Assembly (NCBI GenBank): GCA_027886175.1
Contig: JAJNNQ010000024.1
Coordinates: forward strand, 6,432,001-6,496,000
Length of the DNA stretch: 64,000 nucleotides
Source: Phylloscopus collybita
Taxonomy: Eukaryota > Chordata > Aves > Passeriformes > Phylloscopidae
Reading direction: 5' to 3'
The notes under the pieces are model-generated. The model had not been told where the DNA came from. It ran no database searches and was given only the letters and a program-made list of their open reading frames with translations. The first letter of the stretch is position 1, and every line of letters begins with the position of its first letter. Below are positions 25,893 through 38,905 of the stretch, piece by piece. A program made the translations under genes and the position numbers.

Positions 25893-26627
25893 GTAAGTAG
25901 GGGTCTGCACTGTCTGCAAACACAGCATTGCAGGCAAGCATCTGCTGGTGCTACTGCACTGTTCCTCTTTTGCAGCCACCTCTGTTATTTATGAAGAGAG
26001 TTGGAAAATTGAGAGAAAACTCCTTTTCCAGGTAGAAAACCGACAGCCTGCCTGCTGCTGCCCCTGCATAAGTTGCACTATTCGTCTTCCAGACAGAAGC
26101 ACCTCTCCCTAGTATTTTAATTAATCTTGTGCTTCATATTCTTCAGGAGCTTTAGGAGTGCTCTGTTAACTTGAATAAATGTGGAATGACCTCATTCTTT
26201 AACATAACCTTGCAAGAGGACTTTCCATTGAAACTGGACTTGTTCTTGCTCCTGTACATAAAGTTCCAAGGCACGTTACTCCCCTGGGTCTCTCTCCAAG
26301 CTGAATTTCAACTCTTATCTCTTGAATAGCAGAGGAGTGAGAATTATTCTCTATGAAATATCTATATTTCTTCTGATTTTACAGTTCATAGATGCTCCCA
26401 TTAATTATATGCCTTAAAAATATATATCCCCAAGATTAACCCGCAGAAATGTAGCTTATACACATGGCTTCCTTTTACCAATTAAAAAAAAAATAAAATC
26501 AATGAGATGCTGTATCTTGTTCCATGTTAGCACTTAACTAATGGGCACTTCACTGACTGCCTTGAGAATGATTTTGCTTGTCTGTGCTTGTCTTACTTCC
26601 CTCACTTTACCTAACCTAAGTTTTCGG

Positions 26628-27330
26628 AAATCATGGAATCATTACACTCATAAAAAAACCTTTAAGATCATCAAGTCCAATTATTCAGCTTGCACTGCCA
26701 AGTTGCCACTACACCATGTCCCCAAGCACCATTTCCTGAACACTTTAGGGTTGGTGACTCAATTACTTTCTTGGGCAGCCTGTTCCAATGTCTGACTACC
26801 CTTTCAATAAAGGATTTCATTTTCCTAATGGCCAATACAAACCTTCCCTTGTGCAATTTGAGGCTATTTCCTCTCATCCTTCCTTGTTACCTGGGAGAAG
26901 ACAACTCCCACCATACCACATCCTCCCTTCAGGTGGTTGTAGAGAGTGATAGGGTCCTCCTGAGCCTCCTTTTCTCCAGGTTAAACACCCCCAGCTCCCT
27001 CAGTGGCTTCTCACAACACTTCAGACCCTTCCCTTCTCTGGACTGCAGCACCTCAGTGCCTTTCCTGAGGTGAGGGGCCCCAAACCGGACACAACATTCC
27101 AGGTGTGGCCTCACCAGTGCCGAGCACAGAGGGACAGTCACTGCCCTGCTCCTGCTGGCCACAACACTGCTGAGCCAGGCCAGGATGCCACTGGCCTCCT
27201 TGGCCACCTGGGCACACTCTGGCTCTGTTCAGCCGCTGTGACCAGCACCCCAGAGCCTTTTCCAGTGGGATCCTTCCAGCCACTCCTCCCCAGCCTGGAG
27301 CCTGGCATAGGGTTGTTGTTAGCCAAAGAA
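26628..27330 (-). mobile_element. CR1 LINE with 3' UTR and decayed end of ORF2, minus strand
   Basis: From 'aatcatggaatcatt' the plus strand reads as the reverse complement of CR1, with typical pieces such as 'ggcagcctgttccaatg', 'tccttttctccaggtt' and 'cctcagtgcctttcctgagg'. On the minus strand, 26929-27207 keeps a stretch of the C-terminal end of the CR1 ORF2 reverse transcriptase, including SALVRPHLECCVRFGAPH and further on LRELGVFNLEKRRLRR. Frames shift upstream of this (27053-27283 continues in another frame), so the protein is broken. The element is 5'-truncated at about 27330 near 'agggttgttgttagcc'. It is the best-preserved LINE coding remnant in the window and has no cellular function. 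Confidence 0.95.
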
Positions 27331-27691
27331 TCCACAGTTTTCTCCTTTGTGTTTTTGTGGGTTATTTTACTGGAAAACTCTGTGCTACTTCTTAGCACTT
27401 CTACTATTTAGGCTTCTAAATAATAATATTGCGAATGGAGAAATCCAGGAATGATCTTTGCCACCAATGCTTGGGAGAGAGAAGTTAATAACCTTGTGAC
27501 CTTAACCAACAAATACCTATGCTTTTTAGGTCTTTTTCCATGCTAATTTCCAAGTTTGATACTAATGCTGCTTAGATTTTCTCCAGAGAGAAGGAAAAAA
27601 ATGCCCTGATAGGAATTAGTTTTGATTAGGTCAGGACTAATTAAAGCCTCTATAGCTCCATTTATAAAACTTGTAACACTTATGGTATCAA

Positions 27692-27725
27692 CTACACACA
27701 AAAAAAACCCCCACAAAACCAAACC
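27692..27725 (+). repeat. A/C-rich simple tract
   Basis: 'acacac' followed by A and C runs and 'aaaaccaaacc'. Confidence 0.65.
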
Positions 27726-28807
27726 AGAGGTAAAAATGAAGCATCATGACACTTAAATATTTCTCAGCTGAGAGCTGCAGTGATGATCATTCGCCTTCTC
27801 CCATGTTCCAGAGGGAACATGACAGCCACTGACAATATGGAACATCTTCCTGCATGCCAAAAAATAAGACAATCATGTCTATTTTTAAAGGTGACATTTT
27901 GTTTACAGGGCAGACCTGCTCATCCTTGTGCCACAGTCAAGATTTTTTTCATACTTGGGTGCTCAACAATCAGCATATCCAGAAATGAGCAACTGATGCT
28001 ATTATTTACTCTGTAGAAGTTTGGACATTCACTTCTCATTGAGTATTGTCCCTGTTCACAGCCCTGTAAAGCAGCTTTCTTCTGTTTAAGAGAGCAAGTC
28101 AAATAAATGAACAAACAAAGCAAATCTCAGGTTGTGGTTTGTGGAAGTGCTTGTATCTACATTGAAAAAAAAAAACAAAACCAAAAATAAATCTGGATTT
28201 CAGATTTATTCATTCAGATTAGGCAAGACTCATTAACTTGATTTGAGTGCTAAGAAGTCTGACCAACCAGCTCCTCTTTGAAGTGCTTTTCTGAGAGATG
28301 GCTGTAGATAACATGGGGTGGGTGCTGTTATCACACCCACTCTCATCCCTTTCCTCATTAGCACTGCAACTTTCAGGACTCTTGGCCCATTTCTCTGTCT
28401 CTCTTTCCCCAGAGGGGATAGGACAGTCTTCCTTTCCATTTCATCTTTCTCTTAGCCCATCCCCTTCACAAAAGCCTTTCCTAGACCTTTGTTCTCACAA
28501 CCTTGGCCTCCAGGACTGTTTCCCATCCCTCATCCCTATCGTCTCTCCTGAAATCAAAATCAAAAAACAATCCCATTTGCATTCCTGAGGCATCATGAAT
28601 AATTTCTGTAACTGACAATGAAATGTGAAATTCCAATTGAAAATAGCCTCCCAAAACAGAGGGAAAGGCTGCCCATGGTCTGACCTCATTACACATTACA
28701 TACCTTAAAAAAAAGATATTGTGTGGATCTGCCAGAGGTGTTCAATAATTTTTCAGTTGTGACAAGGCAGGAATTTAACCGTGACAATATTTATGCTCTT
28801 TTAATCC

Positions 28808-28832
28808 TTTTTTTTTTTTTTTTTTTTTTTTT
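28808..28832 (+). repeat. Poly-T run
   Basis: About 25 uninterrupted T. It could be the A tail of a minus-strand retro-insertion, but no source sequence is recognisable downstream. Confidence 0.9.
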
Positions 28833-29695
28833 AAGTTGCAATGAGGTGGGTAAGCAACAGAGGGAAAAAACCCCCCAAACAATAGCATCTTCACTCTACT
28901 GAATTCTTACAGAACCTGCACAATGTTCAAGTTTCCATACATCAGCTCCTGTGGGGAACCCCATCTGGAATCCCTCATGTTTACAGCAATCATAGAAGTC
29001 TCTGTGGGTCTCCCTCTCTGAATAATTTCCATATCCCTTTTCATTTAAAGCTTGTTTATAGACTGATTCAAATTAACAAGAAATCACCTGATTAGAATTC
29101 TAGATACTTCTCACTAGTTCCACTACAATTGGATTAATTTGAAAAAGTATGTAGACCCCTCTTATAGGCTGCTCAGGTATAGCTGATGAAAGAATTAACT
29201 GCTTGTGCAGATTTTATCACAGATTACTCAACAATCATGGCAACTGCATTTCAAAGAAACTGAACATCCAGCCAATACATACAGTTTTCTGGAAGACATA
29301 CAAACCCTCTTAAAAAACACCTCTAAAAGAAGAGAAAGGCAGTAGGGTTTGAGATAAGACTTCCTTTGAACAGGCTGAGCCCTGCTAATGAAAACACATA
29401 TACTCACACAAATCAAAGTGACAGACTCAATATAAACATGCAACAAAAATGAATAATAAATCCTTCCTCCAGCAGGGACATGGAATGAAAAAAAAAAATG
29501 ACTGCATGACCAATTAATGATAAGGCAACAAAAAGTACACTCAATAGCAGAGAAGTCAAATTAATTTTTAACCACTGTTGATTTGGAAAACACTCTAGAC
29601 CACCATGTTCAAGTCCTTTTGATTGTGAGACTTGTCAGAGAGTCCATATAAAATTGAAATCATTGCAGAAAAAAGTCACGACACAAATGGACAGC

Positions 29696-31236
29696 ATGAA
29701 CAGTAAGGACTCACCTGGACCAGATGGTGTCCACCCAGGAGTTTCAAGAGAACCTGAGGATGAAGCAGACAAACAGTGGGTTATAAATTGCTATAAAATT
29801 GTGCTAATATGAGGAGATAAAAATAGGGTGTCATTAGAAAATAAAAGAAAATGAAGTCAAGGAAAATATGTCAAAGGAATGAGATGGAAGTCTGATGCCT
29901 GCACATGGCCAATTAGTGATAACCTTAATAAAAGGCAGGATGAATAGAAACTTGAACAAACATGATCTACTTGGAAAAAGGCAATGTTTCTTCTCAAAGA
30001 TGCGGTGCCTTAAAGACCTCTTTGGGTTCTCTTTGCTGGATTTCAGCAGAAATCTAGATAAAGATCATATATATATGTAACCTATGAGAGCCTCTCAAAA
30101 TTTTTTTTGGAGAACCAGATGGACACATGCAAGGGAAGAATCCCTGGCTCGATAATAGGCTTAACGATGGGATGAAGAAGATGTAATATGACTGGGTCTC
30201 AAGCAGGGAAAGAAAATCATCAGTGAAACTTCCCTGGGACCCCTGCTGTTTTATATGGCCATAAATATAGCCTCCCAAAGGGGGCCAGTGGTGAGCTGAC
30301 AAAGTTTGCTGACGATACTGAGTTATTAAAGTAGGAAGGACAGGACTCATGAAAAATTGCAGAAGGATATTATGAGACTGAGCTGAGAAGAGGCTGAGCA
30401 ATAAAATGTCAGATGCTGTTCAATATAGGTAAAAGTACAGTTAGTCAGACAGAAGAAAAATAATCTCAACTCCACATTTAAAGTGATGGCTGCTGAGCTG
30501 AGCGTGGCAGCTTCAGAGTGTGATCTTTCAATTGTGATAGACAATGCCCTGAAATGCCTGCTCAGGGCTCAATAGTAGTTGAAAAAGACAAAATCATAGT
30601 TAGAAAGTATTTCAAAATGAGGAGAGAATGAAATGGAGAACTCCATTATTCCATTGTATAAACCCATGGTATCCCCATATCTTGAATGTTGGCTATTCCT
30701 TAACCTCAGAACAAATACAGCAATATGAAATATGTGGAGGAAAAAAAATCAGTGGAAAATCAAAGGTGTAGGACAGCTTTTGGAATGGGGCACAATTAAG
30801 CTAAGAATCTCTGCCATGGAAATTAAGTGACCTAGGGGAAGAGATGAGAAAAAAACTTACATTATCGTTGCTGGTAAGAAAAGAGTGGCTAGGAATAAAC
30901 CACTGAATTTTTTCTCAATAGAATCAGAACTAGGGGAATGAAATTAAGGTAGCAGGAGACAGACTCCTCACACATGCTGTGGGATGCAAAATCTGGGTTC
31001 ATGAGGAGACAAACCCTAGAAGAGAAATCCACTGACAGCTACTAAGCAGAACAAGACAGACTTGGCATACAGAGTTTTCTGACTGAAAACAGTTGGAGAC
31101 CAGTAGAAATAGTGAGTGGAAACATCCCCCACCTTTACTCTGCTTTTAAATTAATGTCTTCCCTAAATATTCACTTATAGGCTCCTGCAGGGCCAGAAGA
31201 CAGAACTTTTGGTCTGACCCACTATGACTCTATGTG
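29696..31236 (+). mobile_element. Ancient CR1/L3-like LINE with reverse-transcriptase remnants
   Basis: A heavily decayed sense-strand LINE. At 29708-29746 the conceptual reading DSPGPDGVHPGVS matches the conserved SPGPDG box early in the reverse transcriptase of CR1-type LINEs. About 600 bases later, at 30302-30325, the reading KFADDTEL contains the catalytic FADD motif, at the spacing expected for this domain. The text 'gggacccctgctgtttt' just before it also fits the family. Sequence to about 31236, ending 'ggtctgacccactatgac', matches the 3' UTR of the old amniote CR1/L3 group. Many stops and frameshifts show it is long dead. Confidence 0.85.
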
Positions 31237-34200
31237 TTTGTGGCTTTAGGCTACAAGGCATGGAACCTGAAACACATTAATGTTTTTACCTGTGCACTAA
31301 AGTGAAGAATGAAAAGTTATTTGTAGCTCCCTACCACTCTTTGTGCTGGGCTCTGTCCCATACCCAGTGCTCAGCCAGAAGCAGCACTGGTCTCCTGTTG
31401 GGCTGTTTCATGCTATATAATCTGCTATATTTCTGTCACATATAGCCCAGAAACCTCAATAACACATCTCTCTACGTTTTTACTAGCAGCAGGAGAAATA
31501 TATGCTTAATCTTTTATTTTTGCATGGAGTAGTCAGAATATTTCCCTTTGATTTTTAAATAACTTAATGGTTGTTTCGTACACTACCAGGAAAGAAAATG
31601 TTAGAGATTATGGCTGAACTAGTTTTAAAAAACATTTGGACAAATAAAATATTTATATTGAATAGTTTTCACATTGCAGTGCCTGGGATTTGGCAACAAA
31701 CATTGCAAATCATGAGCAATATAGAGAATACAGAATTTAATTAACAAAGCTAAAGATGGAAAAGAAAGCACACTGATATATGTAATGTGGCTCTCAGCTT
31801 CAATATTCAGCAATAAAATAAGAAGTCAATGCTTCTAAACCAATCTGAAAAGAGTGAAAAACAGAAGCAACATAGTTGGAAGGTTATATTTCAAAATGCA
31901 ATTAGTGTCAGAATATTTCAGAACTACTAAAAGCAAATAAGTCACCAAGTTCAATACAAAGGGAAACACACATGACAAAGAAGTAATTTAGAGAGGGGAA
32001 ACAACTCATTATTTTTATTATTTAAATCTAATCATCATTAGATTAATTTAGAGGAAATTAAATGAAAGCAAAATACTACATCTTCATATTGCCAAATAAT
32101 TGGTGTCAAAGAAATTTTAATTTACTGGAAACAATCCCTTCTGTGCAATTAAAGGGGGAAAAAAAAATCTTATTATGTATGTTAAATAGCAGCTTTCACT
32201 GTAAAATACAGCTCTCCAAAGAGTAACCATGGTTTAAATGAAGGGCTACAGAAGAGGATTTCCTATGTTCTATCTTCATGAAATTAAGAAAATACTCTGA
32301 AAAAAGGCTTATATTTTCAATAAGAATACCAAAATTTATCTATCACTGTGTTACAAGGGATCTTCTGGACAAAACTAGCAGTTTATTGTGCAAAACACTG
32401 AGATGCACTTGCGGAAAACTCATGTTCCAGCACAACTGTCAGGTGGCTGCTCACTTTAGATCAGGATCCAAACAGCTCCCACAAAGCCACAGCGCTGAGC
32501 ATGGCCAAGATGTCACTTACATCACCGAGCAAGAAGCTCCACCTCCCCTTGGCCCTGACATCCCAAGTGCCTCGTGCCCTCTCAGCATGTTGAGAACACA
32601 CTGGCAAGGGCCCACATGGAAATTTTCAGTGCTGCAGCCCTGACAAACCTCCTCTACAGGGAATTCGCAGACACTTCCAAAGAAAACCTGTCGGGGATAG
32701 GGACTTCTCTCTTAACTGCTACAGGTCAAATACAATAGAAATGGGCAAATGTTCACATTTTTTGATGTGTGCTTGGGCCCAGAGAAAAAAAAAATCTCTT
32801 GTCTAGAAACATGTCTGGTGATAGGGAGGCCAAGTGACCTCTTTCTTTCCAGTCAGCCAAGACACGTGCCATCCTTCCCCTGTCTGTCAGCTGCGTTGCT
32901 GCAGCCAGGAACTACAGACAAATGGCAATGTGTAAGAATGAAAATAGTAATATAAGATTTGTATTGCTTTGACCCTTCCAAACTCAGGCTCAGCTGGAGG
33001 TCCGTGCACAGTCAGACCAGTTGCTGTTTAATCCAAACTAGTTCATCCATCCCTAATCAAGATGCCAGCAACCAGCTGCGTTGATCCTCTTGTATTCAGC
33101 GCACAGCACTTCTGTGCCCCGCAGAAAAAGATCTCACTTCAGACCACGCTCAGCCAAGAGTGTTTTTCCATCAGGAATCCACAGGTGCGAGCTCTCTGGC
33201 TCTGGTTTTGCTCTGCATGGCAGCTGATTGCATATCCCTTGGATGACCACTCAGACCCGTGCCTCTTAGCCTCTGAAAATCAGCGCTGCGTTCAGCGCTG
33301 CAGCACAGAGCAGGAGCAAACTCACCTCATTAGCCCTCCACCCTTCCTCCTGTAATGACATCTCCCAAAGCACTGCTCCTTCCTTGGGGCCCAGCCTACA
33401 CTCTTCCACCCAGGGGTAAAGGAAGGACATTTCCCCGCTCCAAAGGAGTCGTTGCACACTCCTCTCCTCAGGTCTCTCTCTTCCTGACCCCTGCCATGGA
33501 GCTTTCCAGGGTAATTGAGTGCCAGGGTAATTCCTGTCCCAAGGCTCCAGACAAGTTAGCTAAAGGAAACGCGTGAGAAGCTGGGAAGAGGAGAATACAG
33601 CACCACAGCGAGTTCCAGTGTTCTGGGGATTTCTCGTATGGGTGAGAACCTGAGCAGAGCACAGTGTGCCTGCCATTTGCTCCAGATTCCTGCATTTCAT
33701 CAGGTATCCACATTGTTCATCAGTATTCAGAAGCCCAATACACACAGAGACAAAAAAAGGAACAGTGTCCTCTCCCCCTCACCCATGATTTAGGCTGAGC
33801 TGAGTAGTCTGGTTTTAATGAACTACCTGGCTGCACATCACAGTGGAAATCCATCAAGGATTCCAAGTCCCTTTGGAGGAAGGATCAGGGTTTGCTTTGC
33901 TCTTGCTTGCATGCATGCAATCCTCTACAGAAAAGGAAAACAAGTAGTCCTTAAACCAGTTCTAAAAATATTCTTTTAAAGTTGATATCAGGAGGTACAG
34001 CAGAGACAGGTGACAGTGCCCTCATCACCCTTTCAACTACAAAACAGAGGAGAAGTTTAATTACTAGGCCTTTGCAGGAAACCATGCCACAGAAATGAGG
34101 AACTTTTGTTTTGAGTATTTACACTGCTACAAAATTTGCTAAAAGAAGCCAGTTTCTTAGCAGCTATTATGAAAATGTGACTACCCACACAAAGCAAATG

Positions 34201-34520
34201 AGGGCAGTGGTCATGAGCATATCTATGATGTACATTTCGTGATGGGCAACATATAATACAGGCAGGATTTCCAAACAACAGTGGATTAATATTTTTTAAA
34301 CATTAAAAATCAGATAAGCTTGTCCAAGAAATTTGCTGATGAAGGAGGTTCCCAGAGCTCCCACTGCATGGTGGGCTCTTTATAACAGCTCCAGCAAAAC
34401 AATGTATTGCTTTAGTGCAGGGAAGGTGAAAAGAATGAAAACCTAGGCAAGCACAAGGCTACCTTGGAGCTACAGACTCTCTGAAAGCAAAACACTGCTG
34501 CATTTTCTTTTCTCCTGCAG

Positions 34521-34689
34521 AGCCCCCCAGGATGGCCCTCCAGTTGTGTTTGATTTACCTGACTCAACTGAGGCATCACAAGCAGCCCCTGCCCTCGAAC
34601 AGAGGCATGTGACACACAGAACTGACAGCTTCCATGGGCTGTCCCAAACACATCTTGGAGCCCAGGCTCCTCCAGCAATTGCACTGTGA
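34521..34689 (+). other. Candidate terminal exon ending in a stop
   Basis: A textbook acceptor ('cattttcttttctcctgcag', AG at 34519-34520) is followed by a frame open for 55 codons from 34522 to a TGA at 34687-34689. The reading begins APQDGPPVVFDLPDSTEA and is polar and proline-rich, unlike the low-complexity frames elsewhere. It has no start codon, so it would need upstream exons. I do not recognise the product, and no AATAAA lies close downstream. It could be coding, or a chance open frame beside a cryptic acceptor. Confidence 0.2.
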
Positions 34690-36049
34690 TAAGCAATCAT
34701 CTCTTGTAAACTTCAGCCCCAAGTAGCTGCTCACAGTCCATTTGTGACAGTGTTTGTTTTCCCTGCTGTAATTTTTCAGACACTGTCATACTCTATTTAC
34801 TCACATTGCTATGGCTTTTGGAAGACTTAATTTTAATTGATATTTTACTGTTCTAAGGTAATGCTACACGGTTATTCAAATAATATATGTGCACACATTT
34901 CTGTTATAAATATATCCTCAGATACATGTGTTATAATATTGACTCTTCTCCAATTAAGTTTTGGATACTTTCAATGGCAAGTAAACTACTGATATGTGTT
35001 TATGGATAGAAGGGTGTAGTGTGACCTCCACCCATCCAAAATAAATTATGATTTGTTCCTTAAAACCATCAATTCTCCAAAACTGCTGTTTAATTAATCA
35101 CTCAGTGCCCATGCTCTGGGGATACATGTATTTCTTTCATTTTGTTGAGAAAGCCCTGAGACCTCAGTCAGTTTAGCACAATACCAGTAGGTGGAGTAAT
35201 GGTAAAGCAAATATCTACTTCAGCTATTTATATTTATAAACAGCCATTTTTAATATCTTTTGCCGAGATTTGCATGAACCAGTTGTACATATATACCTGC
35301 CAGAAATATCTATACATAGAAAGATCTATTATGTACATGCACATACTTAAACACATAATATATTAAAAGGAAATGCTTAAGGAATGAAGCACTCCTTTGT
35401 CTCAAATCTAGCATTCTATGCAGTTTCCTTCAATTTCTCGGTATTGGGTAACACATTTTGTGAGTTGTGCTACAGGAAACCCTGCATTCCCACACACTTC
35501 AAGAGGACTGATCAGTTGCCTGAAGGGAGCAAGGGCTCACTGCAAGTTCCACTCTGGTGTCGAGGTCAGTTGAGATGTGACAGACGGCCTGTCCTTGCCA
35601 ACCTGCAGCTGTGCAGCGTGCCCAAAGCCTTCAGTACCCTGGATAGGAGCATCCTTAGCAAGACCTTTGTCCCGTGTCAGGGTGGAGGATGTCATGGGTG
35701 AATTTCTATGAATTCAGCTGCTATTTTTTCCTTCTCTCCGTTGCATAAAACCCTCCCAGCTACTCACCAGGACTTGAGATAAACACTAAACAAGATTTCA
35801 GGTAGGTAATAGAGCAGAGCCTTAACAAATGCTTAAGAACTCAACAATCACTGCAGCAGCTTGGTCTCCCTAAAGCAGTAATTTTAAGCCTCAAAATTAA
35901 AGCCAGTCCCACAGGTGCCATCAAAATACAGAAACTTCAGAAAATGAAACCAACGTGCACTGGAAGAAAGAGTCTCATTTGGACTGCAACCTGTACTTTT
36001 TGCTCAGGCAAAATTCCTACCAGTCAAGATGCATACCAGTCAGATGCAG

Positions 36050-36155
36050 GTGGTTTGTTGTTGTTATTCTTGTTGTTGTTGTTGTTTTGGTGGTGTTTTT
36101 TTGTTGTTGTTTGTGTTTTTTGTGGGGTTTTTTTTGGTGTGTTTTTTTTTTTTTC
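36050..36155 (+). repeat. T/G-rich low-complexity tract
   Basis: TTG units give way to T runs with scattered G ('ggtggtg', 'gtgggg') and end in a T run before 'ccctg'. It is the reverse-complement type of the A/C tracts seen elsewhere. It produces Val/Phe/Leu-rich plus-strand frames (35944-36224) that are not genes. Confidence 0.9.
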
Positions 36156-38825
36156 CCTGATAAAACAAGCAGGCACAAGTCCCTTGCAGTCAGTATAAGA
36201 AGAAAACTGCTCAGTTATTATTAATGTCTTCTCTGAGTCACCACATCCAGATAAGAAGTGCAGTACACTTCTGTACAGCTATCTCGGAATGATGTCTGAA
36301 ACATAATGAAGAAAATACATTCCCTAATATCAGCCTGCATTTCATAAGTAAAATGCCTGAAACTCAGCTTTGATTGCGTGCAAAAATTAAAAAGTTGGTC
36401 AGGTTATCTCCATCATTCTTCAGCTAGGAGATTCATAAGAAAAACATATGTGCAGGAGCCTCATTTTGCTCTTAGTGGTTGTAATTAATTGCAAATACCA
36501 ACATAAAAGGATAAAAAAAAGGGACAAGATCTTCTCTGTAAAATTAATATAGGACCAAAGAACTGTAAATATCAGTCTCATTATATGCACTAGCAAGTAT
36601 TGGTAAGGTTATTTCCCCTATCACCATTTGTTCTATGGAGCTATGTAGGAATTATTAATATTAAAGCATCTCATTCTCCCCACCAAATCCACAAACTCAA
36701 GAAAACATTTTCTCACCTTAATTTTAAAACATTGAATCCATCTGTGGTACCTTCCCTTGGATTGCTCAAGCTCATTATAATTTTACTCTGAGTCTGTTGG
36801 TAAATTACTTATGATTCATTTGGGGCTTTTTTTATCCTTCCTGTATACAGTATTCAGTAAACCAAGAGTACCTGTACTCTTGCCCCTGCTAATGCAAGCA
36901 CTGCAGCACAATCATCTTCTACCTCTCTATTTTTCTCTGGGAGAAAAGGGGGATGTGCAGAATAACAGATATTTCAAACTAACCACCCATTTTCTGTCAG
37001 ACAAAATACAGTCATACCCCTGAAAACAAACATAACCTCAACTTATACCAGAGAAAGCAAGTGAGCAAAAGATGAGGGTAAAATACACCACAATCATTCA
37101 ATAAAAAGAGCTGGAATATTAAGGGAGTCATGAATTAGCATGTTCTCAAGAGATCACGCTCGAAATATCTGACATGTTTTGACATGTATGGAAAGAGTAA
37201 ATGAGTTTGAAAGTTAAAGAAGAAAGGGAGGGTTTGCAGCTCTGTTGCCTCATTTAGAGGTATATCCTTCCAGCTGCTGTGCTCCTCTGGCAGCTCCCTG
37301 CCAGCGAAAGGAGTCAGCCAGGGCACAGCCTGCAGAGGAGGGGAGGTGGCCTCCAGCACCGGCCCCTTTTGATGGCAAAAAAGCAGAAGACAAGCCCCCA
37401 GAAAGATCCAAGGCAGCACAGGCAGGTGCAAGGCTGCAAGGATGGGGCCAGGGTAGAGGTCATGTGTTGCACAGGGTTGCTGGGGCCTTTTCTCCAAAAG
37501 TCACCTCAGTTCACCCTCTGCACTGCTCCTTGCTGGCTGCTGCGTTGGCTCTTCATTACCTCTTGCTTTGAAGCAGCAGAAAGCACGACTGTCTGGGAAA
37601 GAAAACCCCACATTTTTAGCAGCTGAGTGCATGAAATTCAGTTCACATCTGATCATTTGGAAAAAGGGAGCGTGGAGGGGGAATGCTCATACCACACACT
37701 TGCACTTATTCTGCTGCCTCACATCCCATACACCTGGCAGAATAGGACCTACTACCCAAATTTCAGGCTTGTCTTTTTCAAAAGAGACAAAAATGTCTTT
37801 CTTCTTCTTCTCCCTGTGTTTCCATCTTAATTGAGATGAAAATTGTTTTCTGCAGAGGCTTTTATACTCATCTCAGGAGGATTTAGACTGAACAGGAATT
37901 CCCCCAATTTTCAAAATGATCACCTACCGTTACTCCAAGGTTACAAGTTGAGAGCTCAAAAAGCAGAGCTATTTTGAGAAAAATTGTATTATCTGCACCA
38001 ATTTTCTAATCAATCTGTGTACTTGTCTCTATTTAATTTTTTATCCTCCCCCCATTCTTTTTCTGGCACTGATTTTCATAGACTGTCTAGGAGAAGGGCA
38101 TTGACCCTACTGTAGTTTCCTGTCTTCTCCCATGGGAAAAAAAGAATAATAAAATCCTGTAGCATTTATGGGAAGGGCCCTCTCCACTGATGGCAGAAAA
38201 GATGAACCAGGTCAATTTTGCCCTCCTCCTTAATCTGACTACAGAGCTTTCAGATGAGGTTTTACCTTGCCATTCACAGTGATACACAGCATGAGGTTGG
38301 GAGGTCTGACGTGAGGGGCTAGGGGATGATTTAGTGCATTTATTTGCCCTTTTGATTTGTTTCTTGATGTTTCCAAGTCCAGAGAGCCCCTTTACATAAA
38401 TCTTATCCGATGCTGCCCAACGAGGTAAGCTCTCAGTGTAGCAATCCCTTGTGCTGGGGCTGTTTCATCATGCTGCATCCCATTTCCTGCCTGCCAGGGG
38501 CTGGGTCTGTGTCGTGGCTGGCAGCATTTCATACATTACTCCTTGGGCTCAGAGCCATGGAGAAAAGAGAGAAACCAAAAGGGAAGTGGGTCTTAGTCAG
38601 ATTTGCTAAGAGGCAGAAATCAAGGGCAAGTCTGGAAGCTCTTGGCAGAAAATGAGACAAGAGAAAGTAAAGTGGGGGCAGAGGGGCATGAATAAAAACC
38701 AGACCTCTTCTGAGAACTTGAATATACTGCAGGTAAAATCCAATATTTAGCAGAAATGTTTTTCTTCCCTGAAAGAACTGTAAAACACTAACAGAGACCT
38801 GCATGCAAATCTTAGGCTTATGGAT

Positions 38826-38905
38826 TAATTCAGGTTGGAAGTGACCTTGGGAGGTCATCTGCTCCAACCTCCAGCTCGAAGCACGGTCAGAACTGAATCC
38901 ATTCC
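38826..38905 (-). mobile_element. CR1 LINE fragment, 3' end, minus strand
   Basis: 'attcaggttggaagtgacc', then 'gaggtcatctgctccaacc' and 'cagctcgaagcacggtcag' match the reverse complement of a CR1 3' end. Only about 80 bases are recognisable, from a subfamily different from the long minus-strand copies near 24.3 and 26.6 kb (it has the 'gaggtcatctgctcc' form). Confidence 0.8.

Larger units (their letters stand above)
24653..26627. other. Gene-free stretch with one open, GC-richer block
   Basis: Mostly AT-rich single-copy sequence. The part from 25560 to 25900 is more GC- and CpG-rich than its surroundings and contains a candidate exon listed separately. An A run with a GA tract (25264-25299) and a CT tract (25431-25446) flank the approach to it. 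Confidence 0.45.
27331..29695. other. Gene-free stretch
   Basis: No gene recognised. It contains an A/C tract at 27692-27725, an A-rich patch near 28164-28190 and a run of 25 T at 28808-28832. Pyrimidine-rich sequence at 28330-28560 gives open frames on both strands without any family signature. Confidence 0.5.
31240..38825. other. Gene-free stretch
   Basis: No gene assigned. Parts at 32450-32640 and 33060-33560 are GC-richer with several open frames (for example 32278-32643 and 33062-33355 on plus), but none shows a recognisable domain. A candidate terminal exon at 34521-34689 is listed separately. The open frame at 35384-35701 (105 codons) is likewise unrecognised. Confidence 0.45.

Noticed and set aside
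26929..27283. Minus-strand protein-like frames
   Set aside because: They are the decayed end of the CR1 ORF2 and part of the LINE at 26628-27330, so not a host gene.
29709..29719. Strong minus-strand donor-like sequence (GTGAGTCC) near 29.71 kb
   Set aside because: It falls inside the SPGPDG-coding part of the ancient plus-strand LINE, so it is coincidental.
35384..35701. 105-codon plus-strand frame
   Set aside because: Unrecognised, with no supporting splice or promoter context.
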